Shown in pieces: positions 36,050 through 48,380 of a stretch of 64,000 nt of DNA. A program made the translations under genes and the position numbers. The stretch is from positions 30,026,148 through 30,090,147 of the forward strand of contig CM046348.1 in the NCBI GenBank assembly GCA_025403435.1, given 5' to 3'. Source of the stretch: Artocarpus heterophyllus (lineage: Eukaryota; Streptophyta; Magnoliopsida; Rosales; Moraceae). The notes beneath the pieces were generated by a model. It was given only the letters and a program-made list of their open reading frames with translations. It searched no databases and had not been told where the DNA came from. Every line of letters begins with the position of its first letter. Position 1 is the first letter of the stretch.

Positions 36050-37955
36050 TGTTAGAAAACATTATGCAATGAAATTTTAAAAATATAACATTAGAATATT
36101 TTTTAAAACATAAGTTTAACATGCTAAATACATAAATTAATGATAGATCTTACATACCTATTTTATATACTGAAAGCAATAGGAATTTGTGAAGAGAAGA
36201 ACGTTCCGAAAGAGCTTCAACCAACTGATTTTCTTTACTATTCTCTATCTATAATAGGAGTGCGGGTAGTCGTACATCACACAGCTTTTCCTCTAGTGAC
36301 TCTCTTTCCAACCCCTTGAGAAAACCTAGAGCTAAGTTCTTGATGTTGAACAATAGTTCTTAAGGAGTTTCAAAGTTTCTCTCATTAGAGTACTCACACT
36401 ATGCTTCTCAAATGAACTTAATAACAAAGAAAACTCACTTCCTATTTATAGTGGTGGAATTTGGGGTTAAACCTTATCAGATTAGGCCTTAAAACTTGAG
36501 TCGAATACAACTTCTGAATAAAAACGCATATACTAATTATCACATGTTTGGCATGCTGATCTAGGAGATCAGCCTGCCGAACTTACTCCATTAGCCTGTT
36601 GAACATTCCCATCGACTTGCTGACCCTACGATAACCTAGAATTCTTAGAATATCTTATTTTCACCCAAAAATCTTAGATAAAGCCTCAATTTTAATTCAA
36701 ATAATCTAATAGATAAGTTATATGATTAAAACAGTCATATACAAATAATCTTATAGTAAATAAAATATTATCCAAATAATTCAACATGTTTTTCTTAAAT
36801 TAATGTACAAAATTAATTCAGCTGATAAACTAACATGAATTATTAAATCTACTTTTATCGAATTTTAGCCAATCTAATAATTTAACATGAGTCACCAATG
36901 TGTAAGAAAAACACAACGTATCGTTACAGGATTATTATGAGCTAGCAAAGAGAACCCAATGGACATATATACATCAAGCTCTTATAATTATAAAACACAA
37001 ATATATATTTCCAGATACATATTTTATAATTATCAACTGTAACGCTACTTCACTAAAAGCTTAGAGCTGCACTCTCAAACTATATAAAATTACAAAGCTC
37101 CAATAAGTTAGCTGTCCATGACATATCATAATATGTTATATTCTCATAGGATATGCATAATTAGCTTAAGGATAAATTCCATTTTACCTTCTCAATTATT
37201 TTTATCTTATGTTCCATTATCTAATCATAGGAATACTTATTATTCATAAATAGTATACCATTCGGTTACACCTATGTATCTAATTAGTTGAGCGCTCTAG
37301 TCTTCCAATTATAGGATAATGCATATAAGAGAATATTATTAACTCTACAAAGAGCTATGGAGTATAGTTATGTCTTTAACGTACCGATATGCATGTCATC
37401 ATCAAATCAAGATGTCACCTTTTGGTACATCATAAGATATAAGTCAAGAATACGGGCCCGTTAGTCATTTCAAGATTAAGACACAACAGATATAATTATC
37501 TAAAGTGAATTGATTTAAACAAACAGAATTATTAATGAAATCATTTCAACTTTTATCCTAATCCAACACATCATCATCTATGATAATGTACTAATGTTTC
37601 TCCTCACGGAGTCCCACTCCGATGACCAAGACAAACCATCTCCCATTAGGGATGTAGAAAACATAAACTCTTAGCATGACTAAAGCACACAACTTTATTC
37701 CCTCAATTACAGATCTTTTGATTTAGACCATCACCTTTAAGATTCAAGTCTTTCGCATAATCTGTCCTTTATATGCACGATTCTTAAGGGTTTAGATTGA
37801 CAGTCTTAGACTTTTGTTTGCTTATTATACATTCAATAGAAATGAACATAAAAGGGACAACATTTGGCATACAAATAATAAATAAATTCTTTATTGATAA
37901 AATGTCTTCAAAAACTTATTACAACATTTTACTCCTTAAGACACTATGTCTAACA
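36050..37955 (-). repeat. Copia-2 5' LTR
   Basis: 1906 bp, TGTTAGAAAACATTATG...TGTCTAACA on the plus strand. It differs from the other copia-2 LTR at many sites, largely transitions. Decayed dyads lie at about 36545-36620. Confidence 0.85.
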
Positions 37956-38099
37956 CATTTGACCTAAAGATCCCCTAAATCATGGAATATAGATAAAGTT
38001 TCCTTTGGCTAAGGAAAACTAATTGGCTGCTAGGTGACTTTTGGTTCTAACATTAGTTGCTACAAGAGCATCTGTTTTTGGATTTCTAGAAATAATGGA

Positions 38100-38680
38100 A
38101 TGAGCACCTACCATTGGTGGAGTTTAAAATAAAGATAGTTACCATGCAAGCATTGGTATGGCGCTATATGAAGCACTGTGTGGTAAAAAAAAATGGAGGA
38201 AAGGAAGTATCTTGGTCTTGATATGATATTAAAGAATGAAAAGGCAAATAGAAGATATGTAAAAGAATGTTAACAACTCAAAATAAACAAAAGAGTTATT
38301 CTAAGAAGAGGAATGTTGAGTTTGAAATAGAAGATAAATGTTTTCTGAAGATTGCAATAATAAAAGGAGTTACGTGATTTGGTACAAAGGAAAAATTAAG
38401 TGCAAGATACATTGATCCTTACGATGTTGTAGAGAGAATTAGAAAAGTGGCTTATGGTCTAGCCTTGCCATCATTATTAGTTTGAGTAAATAATATTTTT
38501 TATGTGTCAATTCTTAGAAAGTATGTTCCAACCCATTACATGTACCAAAACAAATAGATGTAGAGTTAGAAAAAGACTTGACTTATGAAAAACAACTGGT
38601 GGTGCAAATTTTTGGATAGGAATGAGAAAGTATTCAAGAACAAAAGGATTTCCTTAGTCAAAGTGTTATTGAATTAAAAT
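38100..38680 (+). pseudogene. Ty3/gypsy integrase C-terminal fragment
   Basis: Interrupted frames read IGMALYEALCG near 38150 and then SARYIDPYDVVERIRKVAYG (38395-38460). VSILRKYVPTHYM (38500-38540), LEKDLTYEK and FLSQSV/KVLLN-type text follow. This is the end of a chromovirus-type integrase, similar to gypsy-2 near 60180-60460. Many stops and shifts. It lies just outside the copia-2 TSD, so it belongs to the older target DNA. No LTRs were recognised. Confidence 0.7.
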
Positions 38681-39420
38681 AAAACTTCAGTTTGTTATGT
38701 ATGCATAAAATAGTGTTCTTAAAATAATTATTATGTAATTAAGAATATTTTGAAGATATTTAGAATATTGTGTTAAATTTCAATAATACAATCTATAAAA
38801 TCTTAGAAAGAGAAAAAAACATAAAAAAGGGTAAGTCGAAGACTTAGTAGGGGAAGAAGGGATTATGACAAGAAAACAACTCAAATCACATGCATTGGCT
38901 CACTGATACACATTTCACAGTATAAGACGCCACAAGAGCACAAAGTCATCACATAATAGTGCACGTGTGTGTGTGTGTGTGTATGTGTGTGTGTATGCAT
39001 GCATGCTCGTATGTAGAGCAAAACTTAGGGCTCATTCACGAGCTTCTATCCCTATTTTGAACCTCTTTTAGAGTTTTCATACTTATCATTTTTTGAAGGT
39101 CTTGCAATCATTTTGTATCATAATAGTCAACAATGATGAATCTTATACCGATATTGATGTATACATAAACACAGTGAATCTCCCCAAGCCATGGGAGTCA
39201 AGCCTTACTAAAGGTAACCAACCTATTCCAACCTAGTCACCAGGAAATAAGTCCGATCGGAATGAAACACTTTTTCATCATGAAAAATAGAACTGAATAG
39301 TAAGTAACAGAATTTAAATAGCAAACATAATCAACAGATGATAAATTCTCACCTCCTGTACTTACTCTATTACAGGGTTCACATTATGTATAGTAGTTAC
39401 TATACTGCGTCTCAAGCAAA
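38681..39420. other. AT-rich interval with a GT microsatellite
   Basis: Contains (GT)n with interruptions at about 38964-38995. No coding sequence was recognised. Text around 38660-38800 resembles the AT-rich sequence that starts both gene-fragment copies (TTGAATTAAAATA...ATATTGTGTTAAAT). Confidence 0.4.
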
Positions 39421-39854
39421 AGAGCACAAGAACCTATGCTAGCATATTTATGTTTATTGAATTAAAATATAATTCCAATTTATAAATATTCTATGTATGT
39501 TTCAAAATAGTACAATTAAGATAATTTTATATAATTAAGATTTTTAAGATTTTTGAGATATTGTGTTAAATTTTAATTTCATAATAATAATTTGGTATCG
39601 TAATCTTTTCTTTCAAGTGGACCTCACAAGTCCTCTTGGTCTTAATAGCTTGAAAAAAGCCTACAAAGAAAAGCCCAAACAAGCCCTAGTAATTAACTAA
39701 CACAAAGGAGTTTGGGTCTCTATGTTTGTCTATATCGTCATCTATTCCCTTCTTGTTGTTTTCCCTCGTTTTAATTATGCACATTTCGTGTATATTTTCA
39801 TTTACAATCCTATGTCTCTAGATCCGGGTTTTTTTTTTTTTTTTTCAATTTGGC

Positions 39855-40128
39855 TATAAGCAAGAAGTTCTAAACCTTAATAAGAATGATCTTCTCAAGG
39901 AAAAGCTACCTAGAAATTTGTAAGTCTTCAAACAAATTATAATTATGTGATTATTGTAGTTTCGGAGGTCTAAAAGATTATACTTTTAACATTTCATGGT
40001 TATGATTTCGTGAAATTTAGGCCAAATGTTTCGTCGGCACTTTTCTTCAAACATAACATTGCTTTAGGACCGCCTTATCGCATCTTGGTTGACACCAACT
40101 TCATCAATTCTCCATCCAAAATAAAGTG
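39855..40128 (+). pseudogene. FCF1-like (rRNA-processing PIN protein) exon remnants, copy A
   Basis: Positions 39855-39917 read YKQEVLNLNKNDLLKEKLPR and are followed by a GTAAGT-type donor. About 40019-40128 read a damaged version of the next exon (NIALGPPYRILVDTNFINS). These match the N-terminal region of FCF1/Utp24, a nucleolar PIN-domain protein of small-subunit rRNA processing. The first exon seen in copy B is deleted here and the rest of the PIN domain is absent. Retained introns mean it came from genomic DNA, not from an mRNA. Confidence 0.75.
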
Positions 40129-40651
40129 AGTGTTACCATTAGGTTTTGCACCTCAAATTTGAGGCAAAGACTATGGTCTTTTGCAAAGGACCGTCCTACA
40201 TTATAACATCATGTGACATTTATTTTATATAACAATAGCTATGATGTTGGAAAAGTGAATGTTACAATTTTTCAACATCACTGTTTTATAGAATAAATAT
40301 CATGTTACACTTCATTCTTCTACGAAAGACGGTAGAGACTACCTTAGATTACAAGTTTGAATCATATTATAAGATTTATTGAAACTTATATAACGTGAAA
40401 ATTGAAATATGTGTTTTATTGTTCATTGAAAGCAGAATATGTGCTTTGTAACCTTTAGAAAATAGTTGAATTGCATGGTTGATATGAAGTTTTTTTTACT
40501 GAAACGTTAGTTCCCAAGTTCCCAATTATGAATGCAGGAACATCTCTATTGTTTATAAATGTTGAAACAACTTTTATTGCTCTTTTAGTGTGATATCTCT
40601 AAAAATGTTTTTTTCCTTCATCTTTTTTTCTTGTTTGTTATTTTCTACCAA

Positions 40652-40903
40652 GTGCAAAAATGATAGCGCAAAATGCCGGTATTGCAGGTGAAGTAGTTGT
40701 AGACAAGATGAAACAAAGTGAATGTGAATACGGTTACAATGCGATGATAAACAAGTATGAGAACCTAGTGGAGGCTTACATTATTAATCTGACAAAGGTT
40801 ACTGGAAAACTTTGCTTCGGCTGCCAGTATGGTCGTGACCACTCAGGCCATCGTTGTGAAGATACCTAATCCCAAGGCACTCGTGGCTGCTGCCCAGACT
40901 TAG
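40652..40903 (+). pseudogene. Chloroplast chaperonin-60 alpha C-terminal remnant, copy A
   Basis: From an acceptor-like ..CCAAG, the text reads AKMIAQNAGIAGEVVVDKM, then YGYNAMINKYENLVEA and TKVTG. After a frameshift it reads LASAASMVVTTQAIVV and a KxPNPKALVAAA tail, to TAG at 40901. This is the C-terminal end of the plastid Cpn60 alpha subunit (Rubisco-binding protein alpha). The single frame at 40660-40869 is out of register past the shift and is not a gene. Only the last part of the protein is present. Confidence 0.8.
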
Positions 40904-41256
40904 TGTGTAGACTGTAGACATTACATAAGTTGGAAGACTGTAGTTTGTAGCCGTGGAGAGTTGAGAGTTGTCCAATACGTTGCGTTCAGAACTGTTAGAC
41001 TTGATTTGTCTTGCGGGAATGGGGAATGAATGTGCCTTTTTGTATGGACTTAAGAGACGTAATATTAATAATCAATTTTTTCTTTACAAGTGTAATATGT
41101 CTCATCATGTCAATTTTTGTCAGTTGGAAACGAGCTAAGATTTTTTTTCTTCTCTTCTCCTTTCCCCCTTTTATCTCGACCAATTTTCCCTTGGGACGTT
41201 CAACCGTTCAGGTCAACATTTTGTGTGTGCAATTAACAGTGTCTTTAGGAATGTAG

Positions 41257-42361
41257 TCGGAACCAAAATAATAGACTACATAAGAGCTTTATAATATAGC
41301 ATATTTTTTCTTTATACTGCTGCGCATAAGAGCTTTATACTATGAAAATTGGAACGAATAGTTTTCTTTTGCAACATATAACTTCTTTTGAATAAGATAT
41401 TTTTGAATTTAGCGAGAAGAATTGTTTCCAATTATTTTAAATTTACATACAGCCTTAACACTTCAAACACTTGCTTCAAAATATTGGAACAAACTTTTCC
41501 CTAGTAGGGTTGTATTCTACCTCTTGCAATAATAACCAATTCTACGAGCTATAAAAGGAGATTTTAAAAGATTAGAAATAAAAATAAGAAGTGATTATAC
41601 ATCTTTATCTTACAAATTATTAAGTATGAACTAAGCCGACCTCTATGAAACGAGCTCAAGTCACAGAGTAGGGAGAAAAGGGTGCGGCTCTCTATGCAAA
41701 TAGGAAAAAAAAAAAAAAAAAGAAAAAAGAAAAAGAATTAAAGTCACAAAGTGCAACTCAACATAATTGCAACATTAAAATTAAAACTTCAACACTTCCT
41801 TTATATATATATATATATAGAGTGATTAGAGAAACAGATTTGGCCAAATTTTTTAAGCTAAAAAAAGGTTTTTTTTAACATGTGCTTAAAAACAGTGCAT
41901 TATATGCATTAGAATTCTCTCGTTTACTAATGTAATAAGAATGTTACTTAAAGAAAGTCTTTTCCTCTTAAGTGTGGAGCGAAATTTAACGCCTTTTAGA
42001 ATATCATCCCATGTAGAGGAGTTTTCGTGCGACAGAAGCAATGCGTGGCTACGCCCTTGAAGCTTCGTGGCCGCATGCGAAGAGAAGCCAATTCATGCGT
42101 GAGATGAAATCTTGTGTGGCCGCGTAAGCACGTGGCCCCTTATATCAGCATACTGAAGTTCGTGTTTTGTGTTTTTTTTTTGGTGGTTTATTGCCCATTC
42201 TTTGTAAATCTATAAATAGATAAGTTGGATTCTTTTCTTTGTAGAGTAAAACTCAAAAAATTGAATGAGAGGTTTGAGAAAAATCTTAAGACTATGTATG
42301 CAATGTTCTTTTGTAAACTTTTTTATCATCATAGTGAATTATTCTACAGTGGCTAAAAGTG
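41257..42361. other. Interval without recognised gene
   Basis: AT-rich with a poly-A run at 41707 and (TA)n at 41803-41818. A more GC-rich patch at 42000-42150 has repeated GTGGCCGCGT/CGTGGCC text. No coding or terminal-repeat signal was found. Confidence 0.35.
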
Positions 42362-42366
42362 AATAT

Positions 42367-42831
42367 TATTGGATCAAAATCCAATTATGGGCCAATATAT
42401 TAAATAAATGTGAATTAAAGGCTATCAATAAGGTTGCCCAATTAAAAGTGATCAATTTGGGTTTTGGGCTTTTAATGCATCATTAAGTGTGGGCCTCCTA
42501 TGTGTAGAGACCAAAATTATAATTACTAATTTTATGATGGGCTAAATTGGTAATTAAGGATAATTGCTAGGGTTTAGCAATTATATAAAGGGGTTGTGGT
42601 CCCCAAGTCAGTACGTACATTATTTTTCTGTTACCCATCTACAGAGAGATTACAGAGCATTCTGATAGGGAGGATTTACGTACCAGACTTGGAAGATCCT
42701 CAACCAAAAGACTCAAGAATCACATTCAATCTATGGATTCAGGTTAGCTTCCGCATCTTATTAATATTCTTGATGATTTAACATGAACGATCCTGGGTGA
42801 TGATGGTTTTCATCACAATTTTATTCTAACA
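42367..42831 (+). repeat. Copia-3 5' LTR
   Basis: 465 bp. It contains CTATGTGTAGAGACC and TTATATAAAGGGG (a TATATAAA box near 42583-42590) as a likely promoter. Confidence 0.9.
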
Positions 42832-42833
42832 AG

Positions 42834-42845
42834 TGGTATCTAGAG
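42834..42845 (+). other. Copia-3 primer-binding site
   Basis: TGGTATCTAGAG, 2 nt after the LTR. One inserted or changed base relative to TGGTATCAGAG, the initiator-Met tRNA complement. Confidence 0.75.
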
Positions 42846-43189
42846 CCTCTTCATGTTGAATCATTGAGAATCAATAATTTTTATAGATGTGATTCTCATT
42901 AAAATTCTCAAATCTAACAATCTACAGTTTTTATAAAATTGTTGAATTTGAGAACAATTGTTTGAATTTCTGGTTGAATACAATTCGGTTTCCATTATAC
43001 GGCACGTTTGCCGAAAAGATAAGAAACATCATTTAATGTTGCTTTCATTTGGTTTTGGATTCATTACTGCTGCCGAGAGGATTCAGAAAAGAAAAGTAAC
43101 ATTTATTCGGTTTCTTTTCTCTGTTGCCGAGAAAAGACGAGAAAAGGAAACATAAAAAAAAAGTTATGTAATGCATTAAGTTTTGTTGG

Positions 43190-43715
43190 GTTTCTGTTTC
43201 GGGAAAAAGGAAAGTCGGCGGCATCATTACTGCCGCCGGCGAAGGGATTGCGGTGACGACCATGAGGCTGCGTCGGAAAGACAGAAGGCCGCGGCGGAGT
43301 AAGAAAGCGGCGGCCACAGAGGCCGCCGCGTGAGGAAACCAAAAAAAAAAAAAAGAGAGGGGCTTTCGCCGGCGGCTGGCCCCACGACTGCCGGCGTCGG
43401 CCGAGTCTGGGTGTGACCATCAGGTCTTGCCAGAGTAGAGAAGCTGCGGCGTCTGGCCGCAGCACGGGGGCGGCGGCCGTTAGGTCGCCCGTCATCTTCA
43501 CCCAGGGGTCGAAAGACCCCTAGGGCCGATTGAGGACCTGAGGTTTTTACACGGGCCCGAGCGGGCTCGTGATCAGATAGAACCCAGGGACTCAACCCCT
43601 GGGTTACCAAAAAAAAAAAAAAAAAAAAAGAGGAAGATACACGGGCCGGGCCCGTGACCAGTAAGTCCCCAGGGGTTCAACCCCTAGGTGACCCGGAAAA
43701 AAAAAAAAAAAAAAA
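43190..43715 (+). repeat. GC-rich insert in copia-3 leader with twin A-tailed modules
   Basis: Unlike the AT-rich surroundings, 43200-43500 is rich in GCCGCCGGCG text. Then two related modules follow: 43550-43629 (CACGGGCCCGAGCGGG, CAACCCCTGGGTTACC, then about 20 A) and 43639-43718 (CACGGGCCGGGCCCGTG, CAACCCCTAGGTGACC, then about 20 A). Frames on both strands here are composition artefacts. Confidence 0.65.
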
Positions 43716-44004
43716 AAGGAGGATATAAAGGGGGCTGGTTTAGGATCTGGGTAGGGTTCTCCCGACCCGGTCCAGCCCCAACCCTGTCAATGTTGACCTT
43801 GACCAAATTTTTTTTTATTTTTATTTTTATTTTTATTTTTAATTTTGGTCATTTTTGGTGCAATTTTAAATTCAAATATTGGTATTTTATATATATTTTG
43901 AGATGAATTAATTGAAGCAACATGTCACCAAAGTGGCCTCTCTTGTGGAAATTAATATGTTTTGAAATATAAAAGGTTGTGTTTATGTAACTTATGTGAA
44001 TATT

Positions 44005-44220
44005 GACCGGCCCAAAGGAAGGCAATATTTGACAGAATTGCATGTACACCTGTGGTAATAAACACGTGATGATTATTCGGTTTTACATGTAAGCAATAAA
44101 TCAGCCCAAAGGAAGATTTATTGTTTGACATGTTCTTATTGTCAGTGTTTGATTACTACACCAAGATATCACTTACAAGTTAATATTTCTGTCCAAAGAC
44201 TAAATATTAATGGAGTGCCC
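44005..44220 (+). repeat. CCCAAAGGAAG-type leader repeats
   Basis: Related phrases GGCCCAAAGGAAGGCAATATT, GCCCAAAGGAAGATTTATT and GTCCAAAGACTAAATATT recur just ahead of gag. They resemble a decaying spaced repeat in the untranslated leader. Confidence 0.45.
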
Positions 44221-44290
44221 GATATCTTGAGATGGGTTTACCTTTATTTGGATTTATTATTGTTATTATGGATTCTTATGTGAGCTTGTT

Positions 44291-47200
44291 TTGGTTTTGT
44301 TTATTTTGTTCTCTGTTTCAGCTACTAATTCTGCCTCTAATATTACTGCCAACATCAATTCAATTCCTATGTTGAATGGTAGCAACTTCAAATCATGGCA
44401 AGAGAACCTCCTAATAGTTCTCGGAGTCATAGATCTCGACCTTGCGTTAAGGGTTCCTTCTCCCGTACCTCTTATAGATAAAAGTTCCTCTGATCAAAAG
44501 AAGGACATGGAAAGGTGGGAGAAGTCAAATCGCATGTGTATGATGATCATGAAGAAGGCCATTCCAGAAGCATTCAGGGGCACTATATCGAAAACGATAA
44601 AGACAGCCAAAGAGTTCCTTGAGGACATTGAGAAGAGATTTGCCAAAAATAAAAAGGCTGAAACAAGTACACTTTTGGCAAACCTTATCTCAATGAGATA
44701 CAAAAGTAAGGGGAACATTAGGGAGTACATCATGGAGATGTCTCATCTTGCTTCAAAATTAAGAGCACTTAAGCTTGACCTTTCTGAGGACTTGCTAGTG
44801 CATTTGGTTCTTATATCTCTTCTTGCACATTTCAGTCAGTTTAAGGTGAGCTACAACTGCCAAAAGGAGACTTGGTCTCTTAATGAGCTCATCTCACATT
44901 GTGTGCAAGAAGAGGAAAGGTTGAAGCAAGAAAAGACAGAAAGTGCTCACTTGGCTAATACTTCCAAGGACAAAGGGAAGAAAAGGAAGAAGGATAAGGA
45001 AGCTGCAGTTACAGCACCTCAAAAGAAGCAACAAAAGAGACCGGTTGATCCGAAAGGTACGGGTTGTTTCTTCTGTGGAGCTGCAGGACATAAGAAGAAG
45101 CATTGCACCAATTATCACGCTTGGCGTGCTAGAAAAGGTATGCTTCTTAATTTGGTTTGTTCTACGGTTAATTTAACTTTGGTACCTGAACGCACTTGGT
45201 GGATGGATTCTGGTGCAACCACTCACATTAGTGTGTCTATGCAGGGATGCCTGAGATGTCGAAAGCCAACTGATGGTGAAAGATACATCTACGTGGGCGA
45301 TGGCAAGAAAGTTGAAGTTGAAGCAATAGGAAAATTTAGATTATTGTTAAAGACTGGATTTTATTTGGATCTTGATGAAACATTTATTGTACCGTCTTTT
45401 AGATGGAATTTGATTTCTATTTAAGCTTTGGACAAATCTGGTTATTCTTGTTCATTTGGAAATAAAAAATTTAGTTTCTTTCATGATTCAAAACTAGTTG
45501 GTTCCAGTTCTTTATCAGGTTACGATAATCTTTATTTACTTGATATAATTGCTTCATTTAATGAATCCTTGTAATTAAGTACACGAGGTATAAAGAGAAA
45601 ATTAACCAATGAGAATTCAGCTGCGTTATGGCACAAGAGATTGGGTCATATCTCCAGAAGGAGAATAGAGAGACTTGTGTCAGATGAAATTCTCGACCCC
45701 TTAGACTTTACAGATTTTGATATTTGTGTTAACTGTATTAAGCAGAAACAAACCAATAAAAGGATATTTGAGGCCAAAAGGACTTTGGACGTCTTAGAAC
45801 TTATACATACAGACATTTGTGGGCCATTCCCTACGGCTTCTTGGAATGGTCAACAATATTTTATAACGTTCATAAACGATTTTTTCAGATATGGTTACAT
45901 ATATCTCATTCATGAAAAGTCACAGTCGCTGGATGTGTTCAAAAATTATAAGGCTGAAGTTGAAAATCAACTCAGCAAAAGGATTAAAAGTGTCAGATCT
46001 GACCGTGGTGGTGAATCCTATGGTAGATATGACGATTCAGGTGAACAACGTCCAGGACCGTTTGCTAAGTTCCTAGAGGAAAGCGGTATCATCCCACAGT
46101 ACACTATGCCGGGTTCGCCCACTATGAATGGTGTTGCTGAAAGACAAAACAGAACGCTTAAGGACATGGTGAGGAGTATGATTTCTCATTCTACCTTACC
46201 AGAATCACTCTGGGGAGAAGCACTTAAGACTGCAGCGTATATCCTTAACAGGGTTCCAACTAAAGTAACTGCCAAAACCCCTTACGAACTTTGGACGGGC
46301 AAGAAGCCTAGTCTAAAGCATTTACATGTTTGGGGATGTCCAACTAAGGCAAGGCCTTATAGGCCTAATGAAAAGAAACTGGACTCAAGGACGGTTAGTT
46401 GTTATTTTGTTGGATATTCTGAAAGATCCAAGGGGTACAAGTTTTATGATCCCACGGCCAAATCGATATTTGAGACAGGAAATGCCTGGTTCTTTGAGGA
46501 TGTCGAGTTTGCGGGGGGAGATATGGTTAGGGACTTTGTCTTTGAAGAGGAATATGTTGATATTCCCACAGCTGTTATTGACATTGATTAGGTTTCTACT
46601 CCTGATATCGTTCAAGAAGCAGACCCAAATCAAGACAATGTCGGAGAACCTCCCATTCCAGAAATTGTTCCAGAAGAACAAACTCAACCACCTCAAGAAC
46701 CTATGCCATTAAGGAGATCCACTAGAGAAAGGAGAAGTGTGGTGCCAGATGATTACATTGTATTTCTCCAAGAACATGAGTATGACATTGGTATGGTGGA
46801 AGATGATCCAATCAACTTCCGTCAAGCCATGGAAAGTTCTAGATCTCAAGAGTGGATTGATGCCATGAATGAAGAGATAAAGTCTATGAAAGACAATGAC
46901 GTTTGGGATCTTGTCCCATTGCCTGAAGGTGCGAAACCCATTGGTTGCAAATGGATATTTAAGACCAAAAGGGATTCGAAAGGCAATGTGGAGAGGTATA
47001 AGGCTCGTCTTGTCGCTAAAGGCTTTACACAGAAAGAAGGCATTGATTATAAAGAGACTTTCTCTCTGGTTTCTTTGAAAGACTCTTTTAGGATTATAAT
47101 GGCATTAGTGGCACATTTTGATCTTGAGCTTTATCAAATGGATGTTAAGACTGTGTTCCTCAATGGTGACATTGATGAAACAATCTATATGGTGCAACCG

Positions 47201-48380
47201 GAAAACTTTGTGTCAGGAGATGCAAAGAAGATGGTTTGCAAATTAAAGAAATCTATCTATGGGCTCAAGCAAGCTTCTCGTCAATGGTATTACAAATTTC
47301 ATCAGGTTATCATCTCGTTCAGTTTTGAGATGAATTTGGTTGATGATTGTATATACCACAAGTTCAATGGGAGTAAGTATATTTTTCTGGTTTTATATGT
47401 CGATGACATTTTGCTTGCCAGCAACGATATAGGCTTGTTGCACGAAACCAAGAGATTTCTATCAAAGAAATTTGAGATGAAGGATCTTGGTGACGCCTCT
47501 TTTGTGTTGGGTATACAAATACACCGGGATCGCTCTCGGGGTATTTTAGGATTATCACAAAAGGGCTATATCGAAAAGATTCTTAAGAGATATGGCATGC
47601 AGGATTGTAAACCAGGTGATACCCCTGTGGCTAAGGGAGACAAGTTTAGTCTCAATCAGTGCCCTAAGAATGATTTTGAGGTTAAGGAAATGCAGAAGAT
47701 TCCTTATGCGTCAGTAGTAGGGAGTCTAATGTATGCTCAGGTTTGTACGCGTCCGGATATTGCGTACGTTACAGGGATGTTGGGCAGGTACTTAAGCAAT
47801 CCTGGAAAGGATCACTGGGTAGCAGCCAAACGAGTCTTGAGGTATTTTTAGAGAACAAAGGATTACATGCTCACGTATCGGAGGTCAGAACAGCTTGAGA
47901 TCATTGGGTATACTGACTTCGATTTTGCTGGATGCCAAGATAGTATGAAATCTACATCGGGCTATGTCTACCTTCTGGCTGGAGGTGCTGTCTCTTGGAA
48001 GAGTGCTAAACAGTCTCTTATAGCATCTTCTACAATGGCAGCAGAGTTCATAGCGTGTTATGAGGCATCCAATCATGGAATATGGCTGCGAAATTTTGTC
48101 ACGGGGCTGCGTATAGTGGACAGTATTCAAAGACCACTCAAGATATTTTGTGACAATAAGTCAGCAGTTTTGTATTCCAAAAACAACAGGAGCTCGACGA
48201 AGTCAAAGCATATAGAGATCAAGTTCCTAGTTGTGAAAGAAAGAGTTCAGAGTGGATAGTTGTCTATAGAGCACATCGGTACAAACTCTATGATTGCAGA
48301 TCCGCTTACTAAGAGATTGCCACCCAAAATGTTTCATGAGCACACTGCTCGTATGGGTGTCATATCATTTCAGGATATTT
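44291..48380 (+). pseudogene. Copia-3 gag-pol, one frame with five stop codons
   Basis: The same register is kept over about 4 kb. Gag (44340-44950, MLNGSNFKSWQENLL); CCHC knuckle CFFCGAAGHKKKHC near 45065; protease WWMDSGATTHIS near 45205. Integrase runs 45641-46300 with [17 protein letters not shown] and [10 protein letters not shown] runs 46830-47450 with catalytic [12 protein letters not shown]. RNase H runs 47890-48250 with GYTDFDFAGC and CDNKSAVLYS. Stops are TAA 45422, TAA 45572, TAG 46589, TAG 47849 and TAG 48257. After the last, readable text continues to GMIS-type end near 48378. No frameshift is needed. The first ATG at 44291 follows CTCTGTTTCAG-like text only shortly downstream, so the true start is uncertain. 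It cannot make a full polyprotein. Confidence 0.9.

Larger units (their letters stand above)
15886..37955 (-). mobile_element. Ty1/copia retrotransposon in antisense, non-autonomous (copia-2)
   Basis: The outer LTRs are 15886-17361 plus 21954-22379 (left, split, 1902 bp in total) and 36050-37955 (right, 1906 bp). Both start TGTTRGAAA and end TCTAACA on the plus strand. A 5-bp target duplication CATTT flanks the whole at 15881-15885 and 37956-37960. The element is read leftward: 5' LTR on the right, then a primer site, leader, gag-pol remnant, purine tract and 3' LTR. Its coding part has lost most of the integrase core, RT and RNase H. Two later insertions sit inside it, gypsy-1 in the 3' LTR and copia-1 in the leader. 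The many differences between its LTRs make it clearly older than copia-1. Confidence 0.88.
39420..41256 (+). repeat. Duplicated host-gene chimera, copy A
   Basis: Homologous in the same order to 49920-51372 (copy B): an AT-rich start (TTGAATTAAAATATAA), AAGCCCAAACAAGCCC, FCF1-like exons, a shared middle with ATAGCTATGATGTTGGAAAAGTGAAT, a chaperonin-60 tail, then GTAGCCGTGGAGAGTTGAGA and CCGTTCAGGT. Both copies hold the same junction of two unrelated genes, so the fusion preceded the duplication. Confidence 0.75.

Noticed and set aside
38964..38995. GT repeat as a Z-DNA regulatory site
   Set aside because: An ordinary interrupted microsatellite with no gene nearby to regulate.
40660..40869. 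A small complete gene of 69 codons
   Set aside because: It is a frameshifted chaperonin-60 alpha exon whose reading continues in another register to 40901.
43045..43610. Arg/Ala/Pro-rich frames on the minus strand
   Set aside because: GC-rich leader of copia-3 gives open frames on several registers; no homology recognised.
43575..43615. tRNA-like B box (GACTCAACCCC) suggesting a tRNA gene or SINE
   Set aside because: No A box at a suitable distance and no cloverleaf could be drawn; only the A tail fits, so no tRNA or SINE call is made.
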